From positions 1-11,878 of the forward strand of contig JADHZB010000011.1 of assembly GCA_015657535.1 (NCBI GenBank): a DNA stretch of 11,878 nucleotides. Reading direction: 5' to 3'. The position numbers were made by a program, and so were the translations under genes. Shown here piece after piece: positions 1-10,000 of the stretch (the first letter of the stretch is position 1; each line of letters opens with the position of its first letter). The notes under the pieces were generated by a model. The model was given only the letters and a program-made list of their open reading frames with translations, was not told where the DNA came from and searched no databases. The DNA comes from Nephromyces sp. MM_2019 (Eukaryota; Apicomplexa; Aconoidasida; Nephromycida).

Positions 1-2106
1 TATAAATATGATAATAAAGATTTTAATATCAATTACGTTGAGTGTCCAGAAGCACACTGATAATATCGCTGCGTGTAAAGATGCTTTGCAGTAGGGGGTC
101 TGTAAGAAAATATTGTAATCATATTTAAAATGAAAGACATAAATCAAACAGCTGGTGATGAGTGGAAACTACATACTAATAGGATATATCAGATTTCTTG
201 TTTAGGTTGTAATACATATTAAGAGAATTATTAATATATGAAATCAAGAGAAGTGGGAATAGGACATGATACAAATGAAATAGAAACTGAAAATAGAGTC
301 ATTATTTGGTGTATAGAAACACCAAAACCTTAATGGGGAAAACAAACTAAAAATGCGTTTACAGGTATGAAAGATATCTTACAATTTGCTTGTTATTGAG
401 TGACATTTCCTTTTTGTTGATTAGTATTTCATCATTTGGTGATTGCTCCATAATATCCAAAATAAATTTGAAAATTGGAGGTATATGCTTTTTGTAGGTA
501 AAGAGTACATGGCTATAATTCTTGGTAAAATTGGATATTTTATTTCCGGAAGCTGTGCAATTCAAGTCAAAGGTAGATGATGTGTATTGTTTCACTTCCA
601 TCAAGTTTTGGATATTTGGTGAAGCTTCACTGAAAAGTAACTTCTTTAGAATATCGTTTGGCGTAAAGGTTGTAGACTCGGCTGTCTTGTGAATTTCTGA
701 GCTCGGAGTTGTGGAATCATCTGCGTTACAGTCGTCTGAAGTAGTTAAATCAGAATCATCTGAATTCTTTATGTTAGAGAATTCTGAGCTGGGTGTTGAG
801 CATTGCGTCTCTGTTTCGTTGTGTGTGAAAAATAAATCTAATAGGTTTGAGTTTTTAGAGAACTTGTTAGGAATTGGAAATATTTCATGATTTGGGGCTT
901 CTTGGTTACATGTAGGCGCAATCGGAGTACATAAGAATTGTTGCCTTATGCTAGATTTCATAGGATAGTGCTTATCAGGGGCTTTCATCTTGTGAAGTGC
1001 CCTATCTATAAGATCAAATGGCTCTATATTGGGTAGATGGAGTATTTGGAGTGTTTTGCATATGTCTATAATGCGACGTCTCAAACCTTTAGAGTTTCCA
1101 TCATTATCCATGTGGGCCTAATATGAAGTGATAGTATAGGATATAAATTTGTTTCTAAAATGGGCGCCTTTTAATTAAAATGGTGTAACAATGTCATTAA
1201 TAAAATTTAAAATTAGTTACCGATATATCTTTGATCGTTATTGGTGATCCTGACAATCTTCCTTGGATATAGCAGCATGCTGCTGTAATTTGTTCACATT
1301 TTGAAAAATGAAGGTGACGTTTGGAAGAAAATAAACGATATCTTTCAATCATTTCAACGACAAGATCACGCTGCCCAATATTTATTTTGCTGTGTATTTG
1401 ATTGATCTTGCTGTCATATTGTGCCTGAGTTACATGATAAGTTCTAAGTTTTTAAGAATTTGATTAAACTAAAGTCATAGTAGCTAAAGTATGTTGTCTG
1501 AAATGGGGGGTATTTAAGCGTATAAATACTATTAGGTGGTAATAGAGTGACTATAATGGAATCAATCTTAACCTTTCTTCTGAGTTGTGTTCTGTGGGTG
1601 TTGGACCAACCGTATACGTGCCTTTGTTTTGGGTTGTATGAATTCAATTGGGTCGAAATGGTTTGCAAAGCGTTTTTACCTGTGTGAGAGGAAGTTATAT
1701 GCTTGTAGTGTAATTATGTTGCAGATGGAATCACCACCATATATTCATATTGATAATTGTGGGATTCTAAGTTATAGTGAGTAGTTTATAGTATAATAAG
1801 ATATGTTATTATAGAGTTAAGGTGCCTACCAGTGATTTCTTTGTTGGTCTTGGGTGGATGATTTTGAGAAAATAAATCATTGCGTGTAGTGTCCAAGATA
1901 TTATCTAGGTTATTCAGCCATTCGAATCTGTTTTTCTCTGAAGCTAATCCAGTTGATGCCACAAAGAAAGTCTCTTGGTTCTGTGTGAAGAAGCCTTCAT
2001 TAGAAAAGGAAAGACCGGCAAGGACATGTCCACATTCTTCACATTCCAAACCGCTTCCATAGCTAATTCCAGATGATGCCTTTAAACAACTTGGGCAGTG
2101 AAACAT
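1..2106 (-). CDS. BRF1: TFIIB-family transcription factor, probably BRF1 (TFIIIB subunit), 5 exons, 3' end beyond left edge
   Basis: BRF1 recruits RNA polymerase III to tRNA and 5S rRNA genes in the nucleus. My model, in transcript order, is complement of 1830-2106, 1573-1679, 1221-1424, 383-1117 and <1-99. All junctions are GT/AG and phase-consistent (1, 0, 0, 0). Exon 1 encodes a TFIIB-type zinc ribbon with Cys4, Cys7, Cys22 and Cys25, then the G-x-V-L box and a phenylalanine-rich stretch as in BRF proteins. Exon 3 encodes most of the first cyclin repeat, with helix residues ITAACCYIQGR where yeast and human BRF1 have a similar AACLY core. Exon 4 begins with the end of repeat 1 and the ICKTLQILHLPNIEPFDLIDRA element, matching the conserved L-x-L-P-x-I-D-P start of repeat 2. 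A Ser/Asp/Thr/Asn-rich insert follows (about residues 241-397) before repeat 2 resumes. Exon 5 gives TPYCKASLHAAILSVCFW. ATG 2106 fits because BRF ribbons start within a few residues of Met1. TFIIB itself is the alternative; BRF is preferred for the ribbon-to-cyclin linker. Confidence 0.72.
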
Positions 2107-4443
2107 GTTTAAATGAAAGTCATGACTATTAAATAAGAAGCCCTAATTGGAGAAAAGCTTAAATTTTAATTTTTTATGATTCATGTCGTTTTTGTTTTAT
2201 TTTTCAAAAAATCAGAAAATAAACATATACTGAAGTATATATAAGGCTCATGCTTATTATAAAATTTTATATTGCTTTGTGTTACTAATTAGTTCGGTTT
2301 TATGATATTCAAGACTTATTTGTTAGCTACAGGTGTCTTCAAATTGATAATTGATTATGACTTGTGTATAAACTCGACTAATCTGCTCAATATCATATCA
2401 ATTTTTTTTTATATATGCTGTCCAACTATATTATTCAGTGCAAAGGGGATGTAAATAATAAGCATTAAATATGATACCTTGATGCAAACAAGTGAAGCTT
2501 CTTATTATTTATTAAAGAAATGTTTATCTATATTATCAAGTAAGTCAAGCATCTAGAAAACATTTTCATTCATAGCTATTTTATATAAGCATGCAAATTG
2601 GACAATATTTATTTAAGAATTGATTCAATCCACCTAATCATATTTTTGAAACTAACATTCAACGCGTCGTGTGTTTGTAAGTGTTGAGAACTAATTAATA
2701 AGAGCGAGTGCCTTTATGCTACTTTTTTTATCTTTCTGAATAAACACTTTTGAATAAAAAAAAACAGTTTCATTCTCAGTTTTTAAAAGCTCGTTTAGAC
2801 TAAGGTTTTTAAACAACATGAGTTAGTTCACTTGGTTACATATTAGTAAGCACCTTTATTATAAGATCATGCTGATAACAAAGTTGATAAATAAGTAGCT
2901 GCTAAAAGTAAAATACACCTCTTATTTATTTGTTCAAACACGTATCGAGGGTAATACATGGTGGGCAAAAGTTACATATGTAATGTAGCATGTCATAGAA
3001 TGAGCATTAGTGCATGTCTACATCCCCCCCTTTAATTTAATCTCTTATTATTTAAAATAGAAAATCGATTTCCCCTAAAATAATTTTATTTATTGGCAAA
3101 ACTTTATTCGAGTACTTTCTTCTTATAAATCAAATAAATAAAGTTTAAAAATATTTCACAAACTTTACAGAAACTTTTAAAACTTTAAATATATTAAATA
3201 AAAAACCGAAATCTTGACCAATAGAGTAACATTAAAAAAAGCCTAATAAAACTTACCAATTAATTTTTATGAACTAGCAATAATAAATACACAATTTTTA
3301 AAAAAAAAATTCTACGACTTTTCAATTGTGTAAAAAAAATTTTTCAGATTATTTGAATACCTATCACCACTTTTTATATAATACACAACCGATTTCTTAG
3401 AAAAGCAAAAGAGACGAAATTTTTATTTTGCTAACATTAATTACCTGATCTTAGATAAAAAATCTTCCCCACAGCAAAACGGTGACATTTCACTACTTGT
3501 ACTGCTGAAATTTAAATATATATAACATTAAAACACTCCCCCCCAAATATAAAATTTACAACTCGAGGAGAAAAATATTACTAATACAAATAACCTTTTA
3601 TAAGAGGTATATTAATCAACATTGTAAAGAAATCCGCTCCTTTAAGCCATATTTATTCAACATTGAAACATAGCACAGCACACTTATCTTTCTTTTTTAC
3701 TTCAAATCATTCAATTTTTAATTAAATCACACTCTCCAATATAAATTGATATATCAAGATTATCATACTCAAGAAACTTTAAATAACTAACAGTTAGTCA
3801 TATATTTCTATACAAATTTCTCTTTCATAGTAATATTGTAGCAGAACAATTTATATAGTCATGCTTACACAGAATTGAATATTGCACTTTTATAAACAAA
3901 TTATGGCATGAGAATCTATACATTTGATAAATTTATAAGATGCTTACTATATTTTTGTTTGTTGTTTTGATTCAGTAGTACTTTTTTATTATGAATTTTT
4001 GTATGATATAAAAAAATATTTTTTATAATGCAGTGATACTATTGAATAATTAAAATTTAAACTCGAAAATACTTGATGAATATGCTCGCATTAGAATCCA
4101 TTAGTATGTTTTAATTATTTATGTATTGTAGAAAAAACAAATATATGTATAATATCCCTATTAATTATTTATCTTTTTAATTTTACAGAATCAATTTTGT
4201 AAAGGAATTCAAATTATAAACGGCCTTCGAATAGAAGAGTTGCATTTTTACTTTAGATATTCAAGAAGATCATCCGTTTTATTTTTTTTTTGGAATTTAT
4301 TGTTAAAAATTAGCTTATTTTTCATCAAAGCAAAGTTTTTCTCGGAAAGCCTTTAACTCATCATATTAGTTTATAGATTTTGACAATTACAACTAATTTG
4401 TTATTCTTAAAATACATTATTAACCTTGGATATCAGAAAAGGA
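2107..4443. other. Divergent intergenic region, no gene supported
   Basis: This spacer lies between the 5' ends of the BRF1-like gene (minus) and the transporter (plus), so it should hold both promoters and both 5' untranslated regions. I see no convincing coding exon, tRNA or repeat array. Visible landmarks are the 12-base palindrome TTACATATGTAA (2972-2983), a possible stem formed by 2983-2992 with 3013-3023 (one bulged T), and two C7 tracts at 3024-3030 and 3538-3544. Base composition also changes at about 3030: the plus strand has 16 G to 7 C in 2941-3000 but 14 G to 33 C in 3061-3300. Acceptor-like TTACAG (4184-4189) and TATCAG (4431-4436) could belong to a 5'-UTR intron of the transporter, but no matching donor is certain. 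Confidence 0.6.
2972..3030. promoter_or_regulatory. Palindrome, potential stem and C7 tract in the divergent promoter region
   Basis: A perfect palindrome TTACATATGTAA (2972-2983) is followed directly by a possible hairpin, ATGTAGCATG (2983-2992) against CATGTCTACAT (3013-3023) with one bulged T and a 20-base loop. Seven consecutive C follow at 3024-3030. The cluster is less AT-rich than its surroundings and marks the point where strand composition changes. A promoter or regulatory role for one or both divergent genes is inference; the arm sequences also contain GCATG cores, which resemble ApiAP2-type sites but are common by chance. Confidence 0.25.
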
Positions 4444-6117
4444 ATGGAATTAAGCCACCCTATCCATTCAAAACACAATTTATATAATCATAATGCACCC
4501 AAAAACTATCTTCAGCATCCCCTCTTGCCAATTTTTGTTTTAGGTATTGCCGCCTTACAAACTGTGGCTACTTCAGGGCTAACCTACGGATGGAATGCAT
4601 TGCTTTTAATCCTCAAGGGTGAGGGAAAATACAATTTTCTTTGTAAAGATTTACCTAACGATGCCTATTGCGTTGCCGAACAATTATACCTAGCCAAAGT
4701 TTTTAGCATAGCATATACATGCCAGTTTGCAATGGGTTTGCCTATCGGGTTGCTTATAGATTATCTTGGTCCAAGGTGCTCTATCATAGGACACCTCATT
4801 ATTATGACAGGATTGACTGGTTTAGCAATCTTCGAACCATCAGAAGATATGACATTCGACTTCAACATCCTTTTTTTAATCTTAATTTTCTCTTTCCGAT
4901 ACTTTATTTCCACACGCCATTATCATTATGCTAACTTGTTCCCTAAATATTTTAATTTAGCCAACACACTTATCTCCACATCTTGTATGCTCTCCGGAGG
5001 AATATTCCCTTTGATGTATTTGATCTGGATACAAACTGAGTTATCTTTTAAAACCATCATGTTTTATTTTATAGGATTTCAGTCCCTTTTCATCTTCTTC
5101 TGTTTAGTGCAACCAACCTTTCCCATTCAATATGGAGAAGGATTACGCTTTTCTTTAAAAAATTTCAAACTGGAAGGATACCAAAAGCAGCAGCCATGCA
5201 CTTTGAAAGCTATTATAAGAGCTCCCGATAACTCTTTTCAATTTGCTGAGAGCTCTTCACTTGTCACTTTAAACTTTAATAATTTTACCACTCCCCCGCT
5301 ACCTACAGCACAAGCAACTATTCTACAAAAAACTCATGAAAGTGTACCCATTGAAATAATTACTAGACCTTTTACAACTGAGGACAGTAAATATTCATTA
5401 AATAAAAATAATTTTGCTGATACATTAAATTGTATACAGACACAACGAGATCCCACTATGGAATCCACCCAGAATAACAAAACTATTCTAATAGCTTTGT
5501 CAAAGATCGGTTACAAAATTACAAGTGAATTTTATAACCACATGAATATACTATTTAATAAACTTGCCACTCTATCTGTAGTTTTCACTATCTGGTTTTT
5601 TATTTTGACCATTTATCTTCAATGTGCCAATTTTATATTTTACGAACGATCAGGAGTTCAACAACAGTCAGACTTGTTTGCATTTATATTTTCTTGTATG
5701 GTCCCATTAGGTTTTACTGGCAGTCTCATTGTAGCTGCTTTAGGAGATTGTATAACTCCCAAAATTATGCTCATGTCATACTGTGTTCTAGGATTGATTT
5801 TCTTACTGGTACACTTCTTACCTTTTAGCTACTTTTATCTATTTGCATTTTTGCTTTTTGCAATAATTGAAGATATTATGTATGCAAGCCTGGTCTCATC
5901 CGTATCGTATATTTGTGATGCAAAAAAATTTTGTGCAATAGTTGGACTATTTTATACGATTTGTGGAGTAACATCATTTATAGCAGGACAAATATCCAGT
6001 CTACTGTTATCAAGGAGCATAGCTTTAATGACGATTTTATACATCTTCGTGGCATTAGCCATCATTAGTATTTATTTAAGCAGCAGATTCAAATCATCAA
6101 CAGTAAAGAATAAATAA
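4444..6117 (+). CDS. Major facilitator superfamily transporter, 12 TM, ApiAT/SLC43-like, intronless
   Basis: A 557-residue polytopic protein that probably moves amino acids or another small nutrient across the plasma or an organellar membrane. I see about twelve hydrophobic helices (roughly 26-46, 81-104, 113-131, 140-158, 173-196, 202-224, then 373-394, 410-433, 439-458, 462-484, 496-519, 526-545), the MFS 6+6 layout. The loop between helices 2 and 3 carries the motif-A signature, G98...D106-x-x-G109-P-R111. The NLFPKYFNL segment before helix 5 resembles SLC43-type and apicomplexan ApiAT transporters; this is recall, not an alignment. The central loop (225-372, about 148 residues) is long, hydrophilic and rich in Thr, Asn and Gln. 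The start is ATG 4444, the first in-frame ATG after a stop at 4408-4410. The adjoining TATCAG at 4431-4436 leaves open a short upstream exon. Unlike its neighbours the frame is uninterrupted. Substrate unknown. Confidence 0.85.
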   Translation: MELSHPIHSKHNLYNHNAPKNYLQHPLLPIFVLGIAALQTVATSGLTYGWNALLLILKGEGKYNFLCKDLPNDAYCVAEQLYLAKVFSIAYTCQFAMGLPIGLLIDYLGPRCSIIGHLIIMTGLTGLAIFEPSEDMTFDFNILFLILIFSFRYFISTRHYHYANLFPKYFNLANTLISTSCMLSGGIFPLMYLIWIQTELSFKTIMFYFIGFQSLFIFFCLVQPTFPIQYGEGLRFSLKNFKLEGYQKQQPCTLKAIIRAPDNSFQFAESSSLVTLNFNNFTTPPLPTAQATILQKTHESVPIEIITRPFTTEDSKYSLNKNNFADTLNCIQTQRDPTMESTQNNKTILIALSKIGYKITSEFYNHMNILFNKLATLSVVFTIWFFILTIYLQCANFIFYERSGVQQQSDLFAFIFSCMVPLGFTGSLIVAALGDCITPKIMLMSYCVLGLIFLLVHFLPFSYFYLFAFLLFAIIEDIMYASLVSSVSYICDAKKFCAIVGLFYTICGVTSFIAGQISSLLLSRSIALMTILYIFVALAIISIYLSSRFKSSTVKNK

Positions 6118-7083
6118 TCTAGTTGAAATTTGAATGTATAATACAATGTATTTTTACTAATTTAATCTACATACATCGACACTAATTTGTTAATTATATA
6201 TGCTTAACTAATATATGCATATATCTCAACTTTAAATTCTACAGAATTCTACCAATTTTAAATATATTTTTTTTCTGGTGAGGAAGTTTTGATTAAATTG
6301 TTCAAAATTTGTATATAATTCTTAATTGTGCAGGATATTTTTATTAGCTTTTGAAACGGTAATAGTTATTGTATATATAACATAAATTGCCATTCATAAA
6401 ATTAATTTGCAGAGTTACATCATGGCAAACTACAATTCTTGGCTCATAGACTTCATAATCGTAGTAAATTATTTTATTTTTATCATCCATCTATCTATTT
6501 ACATGTAATTTAATTTACAGCAAAATTCATCTTTGTAAATTAACAAATATGGCAGCAAAATTAGATTCAATTGAAATAGGTAGCGGTGTTTGTTGTTTAA
6601 TAAAATTTGATGTTCATATATATTGGCAGAAAAATTTGTCGTAAAATAAGTACTAATGTACTAAAAAATTTAATTGACAGCATCTTGTTACTTGATTATT
6701 CTTAACTTTATTATTCTATACTTTGTAGTTTTTTTTCGTTGAATTTACAGACAATTGTTTCCAAAATCAACAGTATTCAGCCCTTGCCCAAGTATACTAA
6801 TGAAATAATAAAAAATTAGTTGTCATTAATAAATTAAAATTTTGTTGTTTAAAATATTTTTTAGTAATCCATTAGACTTGCTATATTAATAGTATAGATG
6901 ATTAACTAGTATAGGAAATGTTAAAATTTTTATTTGATATGTACAATATTAATTTTATCAAATTGAATAAAATTTCAAGTTGCAATTACTTGTAAATTTA
7001 ATTTTTTAAGATTTTGATAAATGTTAAAATTCTTTAATCATAATCAAAAGAATTCAAATTATTGTATAACATAATTTTTAACA
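6118..7083. other. Intergenic spacer between transporter and large membrane-protein gene
   Basis: Very AT-rich and without a long open frame. It would hold the 3' UTR of the transporter and the promoter of the gene starting at 7084. It contains an unusual run of acceptor-like sites (TTGTGCAG ending 6333, ATTTGCAG ending 6412, TTTACAG ending 6520, TTGACAG ending 6680, TTTACAG ending 6750), which prompted the tentative small-gene model listed separately. From 6820 to 7083 I see only AT-rich sequence. Confidence 0.5.
6134..6819 (+). CDS. Tentative very small multi-exon gene (about 51 residues), weak
   Basis: A chain of short open stretches can be joined in phase: 6134-6147, 6334-6358, 6413-6460 and 6751-6819. 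Introns begin GTATTT, GTAATA and GTAGTA and end TGTGCAG, TTTGCAG and TTTACAG. The product would include MANYNSWLIDFII (exon 3) followed by TIVSKINSIQPLPKY and end at TAG 6817-6819. It would carry one hydrophobic stretch, so a small membrane subunit is conceivable. Against it: the exons are 14-69 bases, open frames this short are frequent by chance, the first exon is arbitrary, and a competing exon at 6521-6576 is also bounded by splice-like sites and joins 6751 in another phase. I do not recognise the peptide. These could equally be 5'-UTR exons of the gene at 7084, or nothing. Confidence 0.18.
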
Positions 7084-10000
7084 ATGCCCAAAAAACAAAA
7101 TAACAAGCATGCATATGTCATGAGACCTGAAGATTTTGTTGTTTTCGTGACGGTTTTAGACTTGGTATTGTTTATGGTTACAAGTATCACGCTGTTTGAT
7201 TATGGGGACGATTATCAGTCGATAAAGAAAAATGTTTGGGCAACTATTTTATCGGGTGTTGTTGCAATAATGGCTCTACTAACGTTTACATTCCTTAGGA
7301 TATTTTCCACTGTCAAATACTCACTTGTCACAGTAGTTATACCTATTTTATTAGTATCTAATATTGCTTGTACAATGTGTTTGGCACTAGAGAATCCATC
7401 TGTGTCGCTGATATCAATCCATCTAGTTACTTTGGTATTTATATTGACAGATTATAAATATCAAATACTTGTGCTAATATGCCTATGTGCAATAGGCCTA
7501 GGGACTGTATTACAACAAGTTGTATCTCGTTTTGCTTTAAAAAAAGAACCATCTACATTCTTGTGGATTGATTTAGGTTTATACCTATCAGATATTGTTG
7601 CTGGAACCATTATATACATTGGTATTTATAACTTGGGTGAACTAATATTGCGATATAAAGAGGAAGCTCCTAGTGAATTAGACTCTTTTCCAGACCTTGT
7701 AGGACTCGAAGATGTAGTTGCTAGAGCAGTCAAAGCAGTCAAGGAATATAAGAAAAAGGAAACTGTTATAGACTCCCAAAGCTACTCTCAAAATGATACT
7801 GATAGCGCGAGATTAATGCAAAATTACCTTACAAAACAATTTAATAAGAAGCCGAGTGAATTCTACAGTTCACAGGAGAGAAATCGTAAGTTCCAAGAAT
7901 ATTTTGGCTGAATAAATGCTTATTTAATATGATATTATGTGGCTGTAATAAATACTATGTACTAAATGCAACTAATTTCGAAAAGATTGCGGAAAATTTC
8001 ACACTTCACTTCTATTACACAGTACATCAATTAGATTTCAATCACCTAATTGTAATCGCAATATTTTTTTAAAACAAGCCTCAAGCTTTGCCTTCCAATT
8101 ATAGCTAATTAACAAGCTTCGATAAGAACTTATTTTAGTTAGATTTCATAAAATTGGATGATCTACCGCATTTATATAAAATGTATCCATAGAAATATTT
8201 TAATTTAAAAGTTATACAAACATTAACAGCTCCTTGCTATTATAATCAATTTTTTTATTTCATGTCAGCAATGCTGTTTATGTGTAAGACTGAAATATAA
8301 TTTTAATCTAGTAAATAAGTATTGAATTATTACTAAGTTTTAATGAATCTTAAAGACGAGATTTAAATATATAGTCAAATCAGAATGTAATAATACCATT
8401 TGTAAAAGTTTGTCAGTCTCATGAGCAGTAAAGATAAGTGAATTTTTATAACCCTTGTCAGAAACAGTAACATTCCAAAATGAGTTGGAAACTCAGGCGG
8501 CTGCTATTGAATCACCAATGACTAAAATAAACGTCAGTGAAAAGTATTTTAACTAACCATATCACATAATTAAATATGAACATAAATCCTGTTTACAAAG
8601 TATTTTAATTAACCATATCACATAATTAAATATGAACATAATCCTTTTTACACTAATCATCTAAATTTTTTTTCAAGGGTTCGATTTCATTCCCTTCTAA
8701 CCAAGCCTCAACAGAAGGTATGAAATTTCAACTGTGTGATCCCATAACATAATTATTGATTTAAAGAGATAAATCATCCTAAAAAAATCAAAAAAGATGT
8801 TTTATGAGCTACAATGCACTAAAAAATCCAAACTTGTGTATGTGGAAAAGACTAGAAATAACGACATGTTAAATATTCTACAAATTACATTCTTTAACCC
8901 TATTATGTAATCAGATAATAGCTTTTTAAGAGTTTCAAATATTGATCATGAAGGAAAGTTACCAGCTAAACTCAGGTCTTTAAGGAATTCTAAGATGATA
9001 TCTTTTAACAAAGCTAGTGAATCTCGTTGCACCGTTCGAGAGATTACCAAAATATTTCTGGATGATTTTGAAAACCGAGAAATGAGTAAACAGCCAACCC
9101 GTTTCAAAAACCTTTACATTTTTGCAAAGAACACCTTTGTGCAAAGACTAATACCGAAGATTCTCAAAGATTTAAAAGAAGACCTGAACACCAGGCGAAA
9201 AATTATGATGCTGGCAACTTGGAAATTTAAGATCGATTTACCGAAACGGAATTTTCTAGGGCTGTTTGTAGATGCAAAAATTGAAAGATGGTATGTGCAA
9301 TGGATGAAGTCATTCAATTCAAGATATTATCTTCAGATGTGGAGCTGGTTTAACTTGCTTTGCTTGTACTCCTTAATTTTCGAAGGTTTAACTCGTGTCA
9401 GATACTCTATAAATGAAAGCTCAAACACATTGGTAAGAAGTGGAATATGCAAATTATTTTAGTAGTAACTAAAGAATTAGGAGTTTGATGAAGAGAACTC
9501 TCATTGAAATCATATATGATAAAACACATTATGTATGAAAGTTAACTTGTGAAATTAAATTTCTCTCAAGATATGTTAAATTTATTTATTAGATTAAGTG
9601 CTAAGTTAGTTTTACTAGAAATCCATTAAGATTAAAAGAGATATGTTTCAATTCTTCAAGAACTCTGTTTCACGTATAATTTTATGGAATCTTAAGCGCA
9701 GTTTTATATAGTGGTTCGAATATATATATATATACATTACAATTGCGCTGACACAGACTTTCTCAAGTGGAACTAAATTGATACTGACCATCTTACGCTT
9801 CACATTACAGCCCTTTTTTAACTTGATTTTATTATTACCAATGAGGAAAAATAATGCATCACATAATTCACAGAGACATCATCAATTAATGCTTATCTTG
9901 ATACTGATACAGTAAGACTTAAATTATATATATAGTTGACTATTGTATTAATACCACGCTTATTAAAAATGAGTTGTTCAAATTATTAAATTACAAAATT

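Noticed and set aside
1444..1571. Continuation of the minus-strand frame past the exon 2 donor as part of a 74-residue protein
   Set aside because: The first 31 codons of that frame are BRF1 exon 2; the remainder follows a GTTAAG donor and reads as intron. Removing it joins exon 2 to the cyclin-repeat exon in frame.
1587..2062. Plus-strand open frames at 1587-1784 and 1880-2062
   Set aside because: They are antisense to BRF1 exons 1 and 2, whose zinc ribbon and phase-consistent junctions are far stronger evidence.
3024..3030. C7 tract as a telomere-like or replication signal
   Set aside because: Single tract, not a repeat array, in an ordinary intergenic context.
4719..5828. Short frames at 4719-4934 and 5622-5828 within the transporter
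   Set aside because: Out-of-frame shadows of the transporter coding sequence with no independent support.
8262..8283. Possible start exon (MSAMLFM followed by a GTAAGA donor) for a separate downstream gene
   Set aside because: Joined to the acceptor at 8461 it creates a stop codon; it works only with a weaker acceptor at 8467. Continuing from the 7084 exon with GTAAGT is simpler. Kept as the main alternative.
8672..8696. GGTTCGATT resembling a tRNA T-arm
   Set aside because: The flanking bases do not close a 5-bp stem around a 7-base loop, and no acceptor, D or anticodon arms are present upstream. It reads better as exon 3 of the membrane-protein gene.
9114..9317. Minus-strand 67-residue frame
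   Set aside because: Antisense shadow of exon 4 of the membrane-protein gene.
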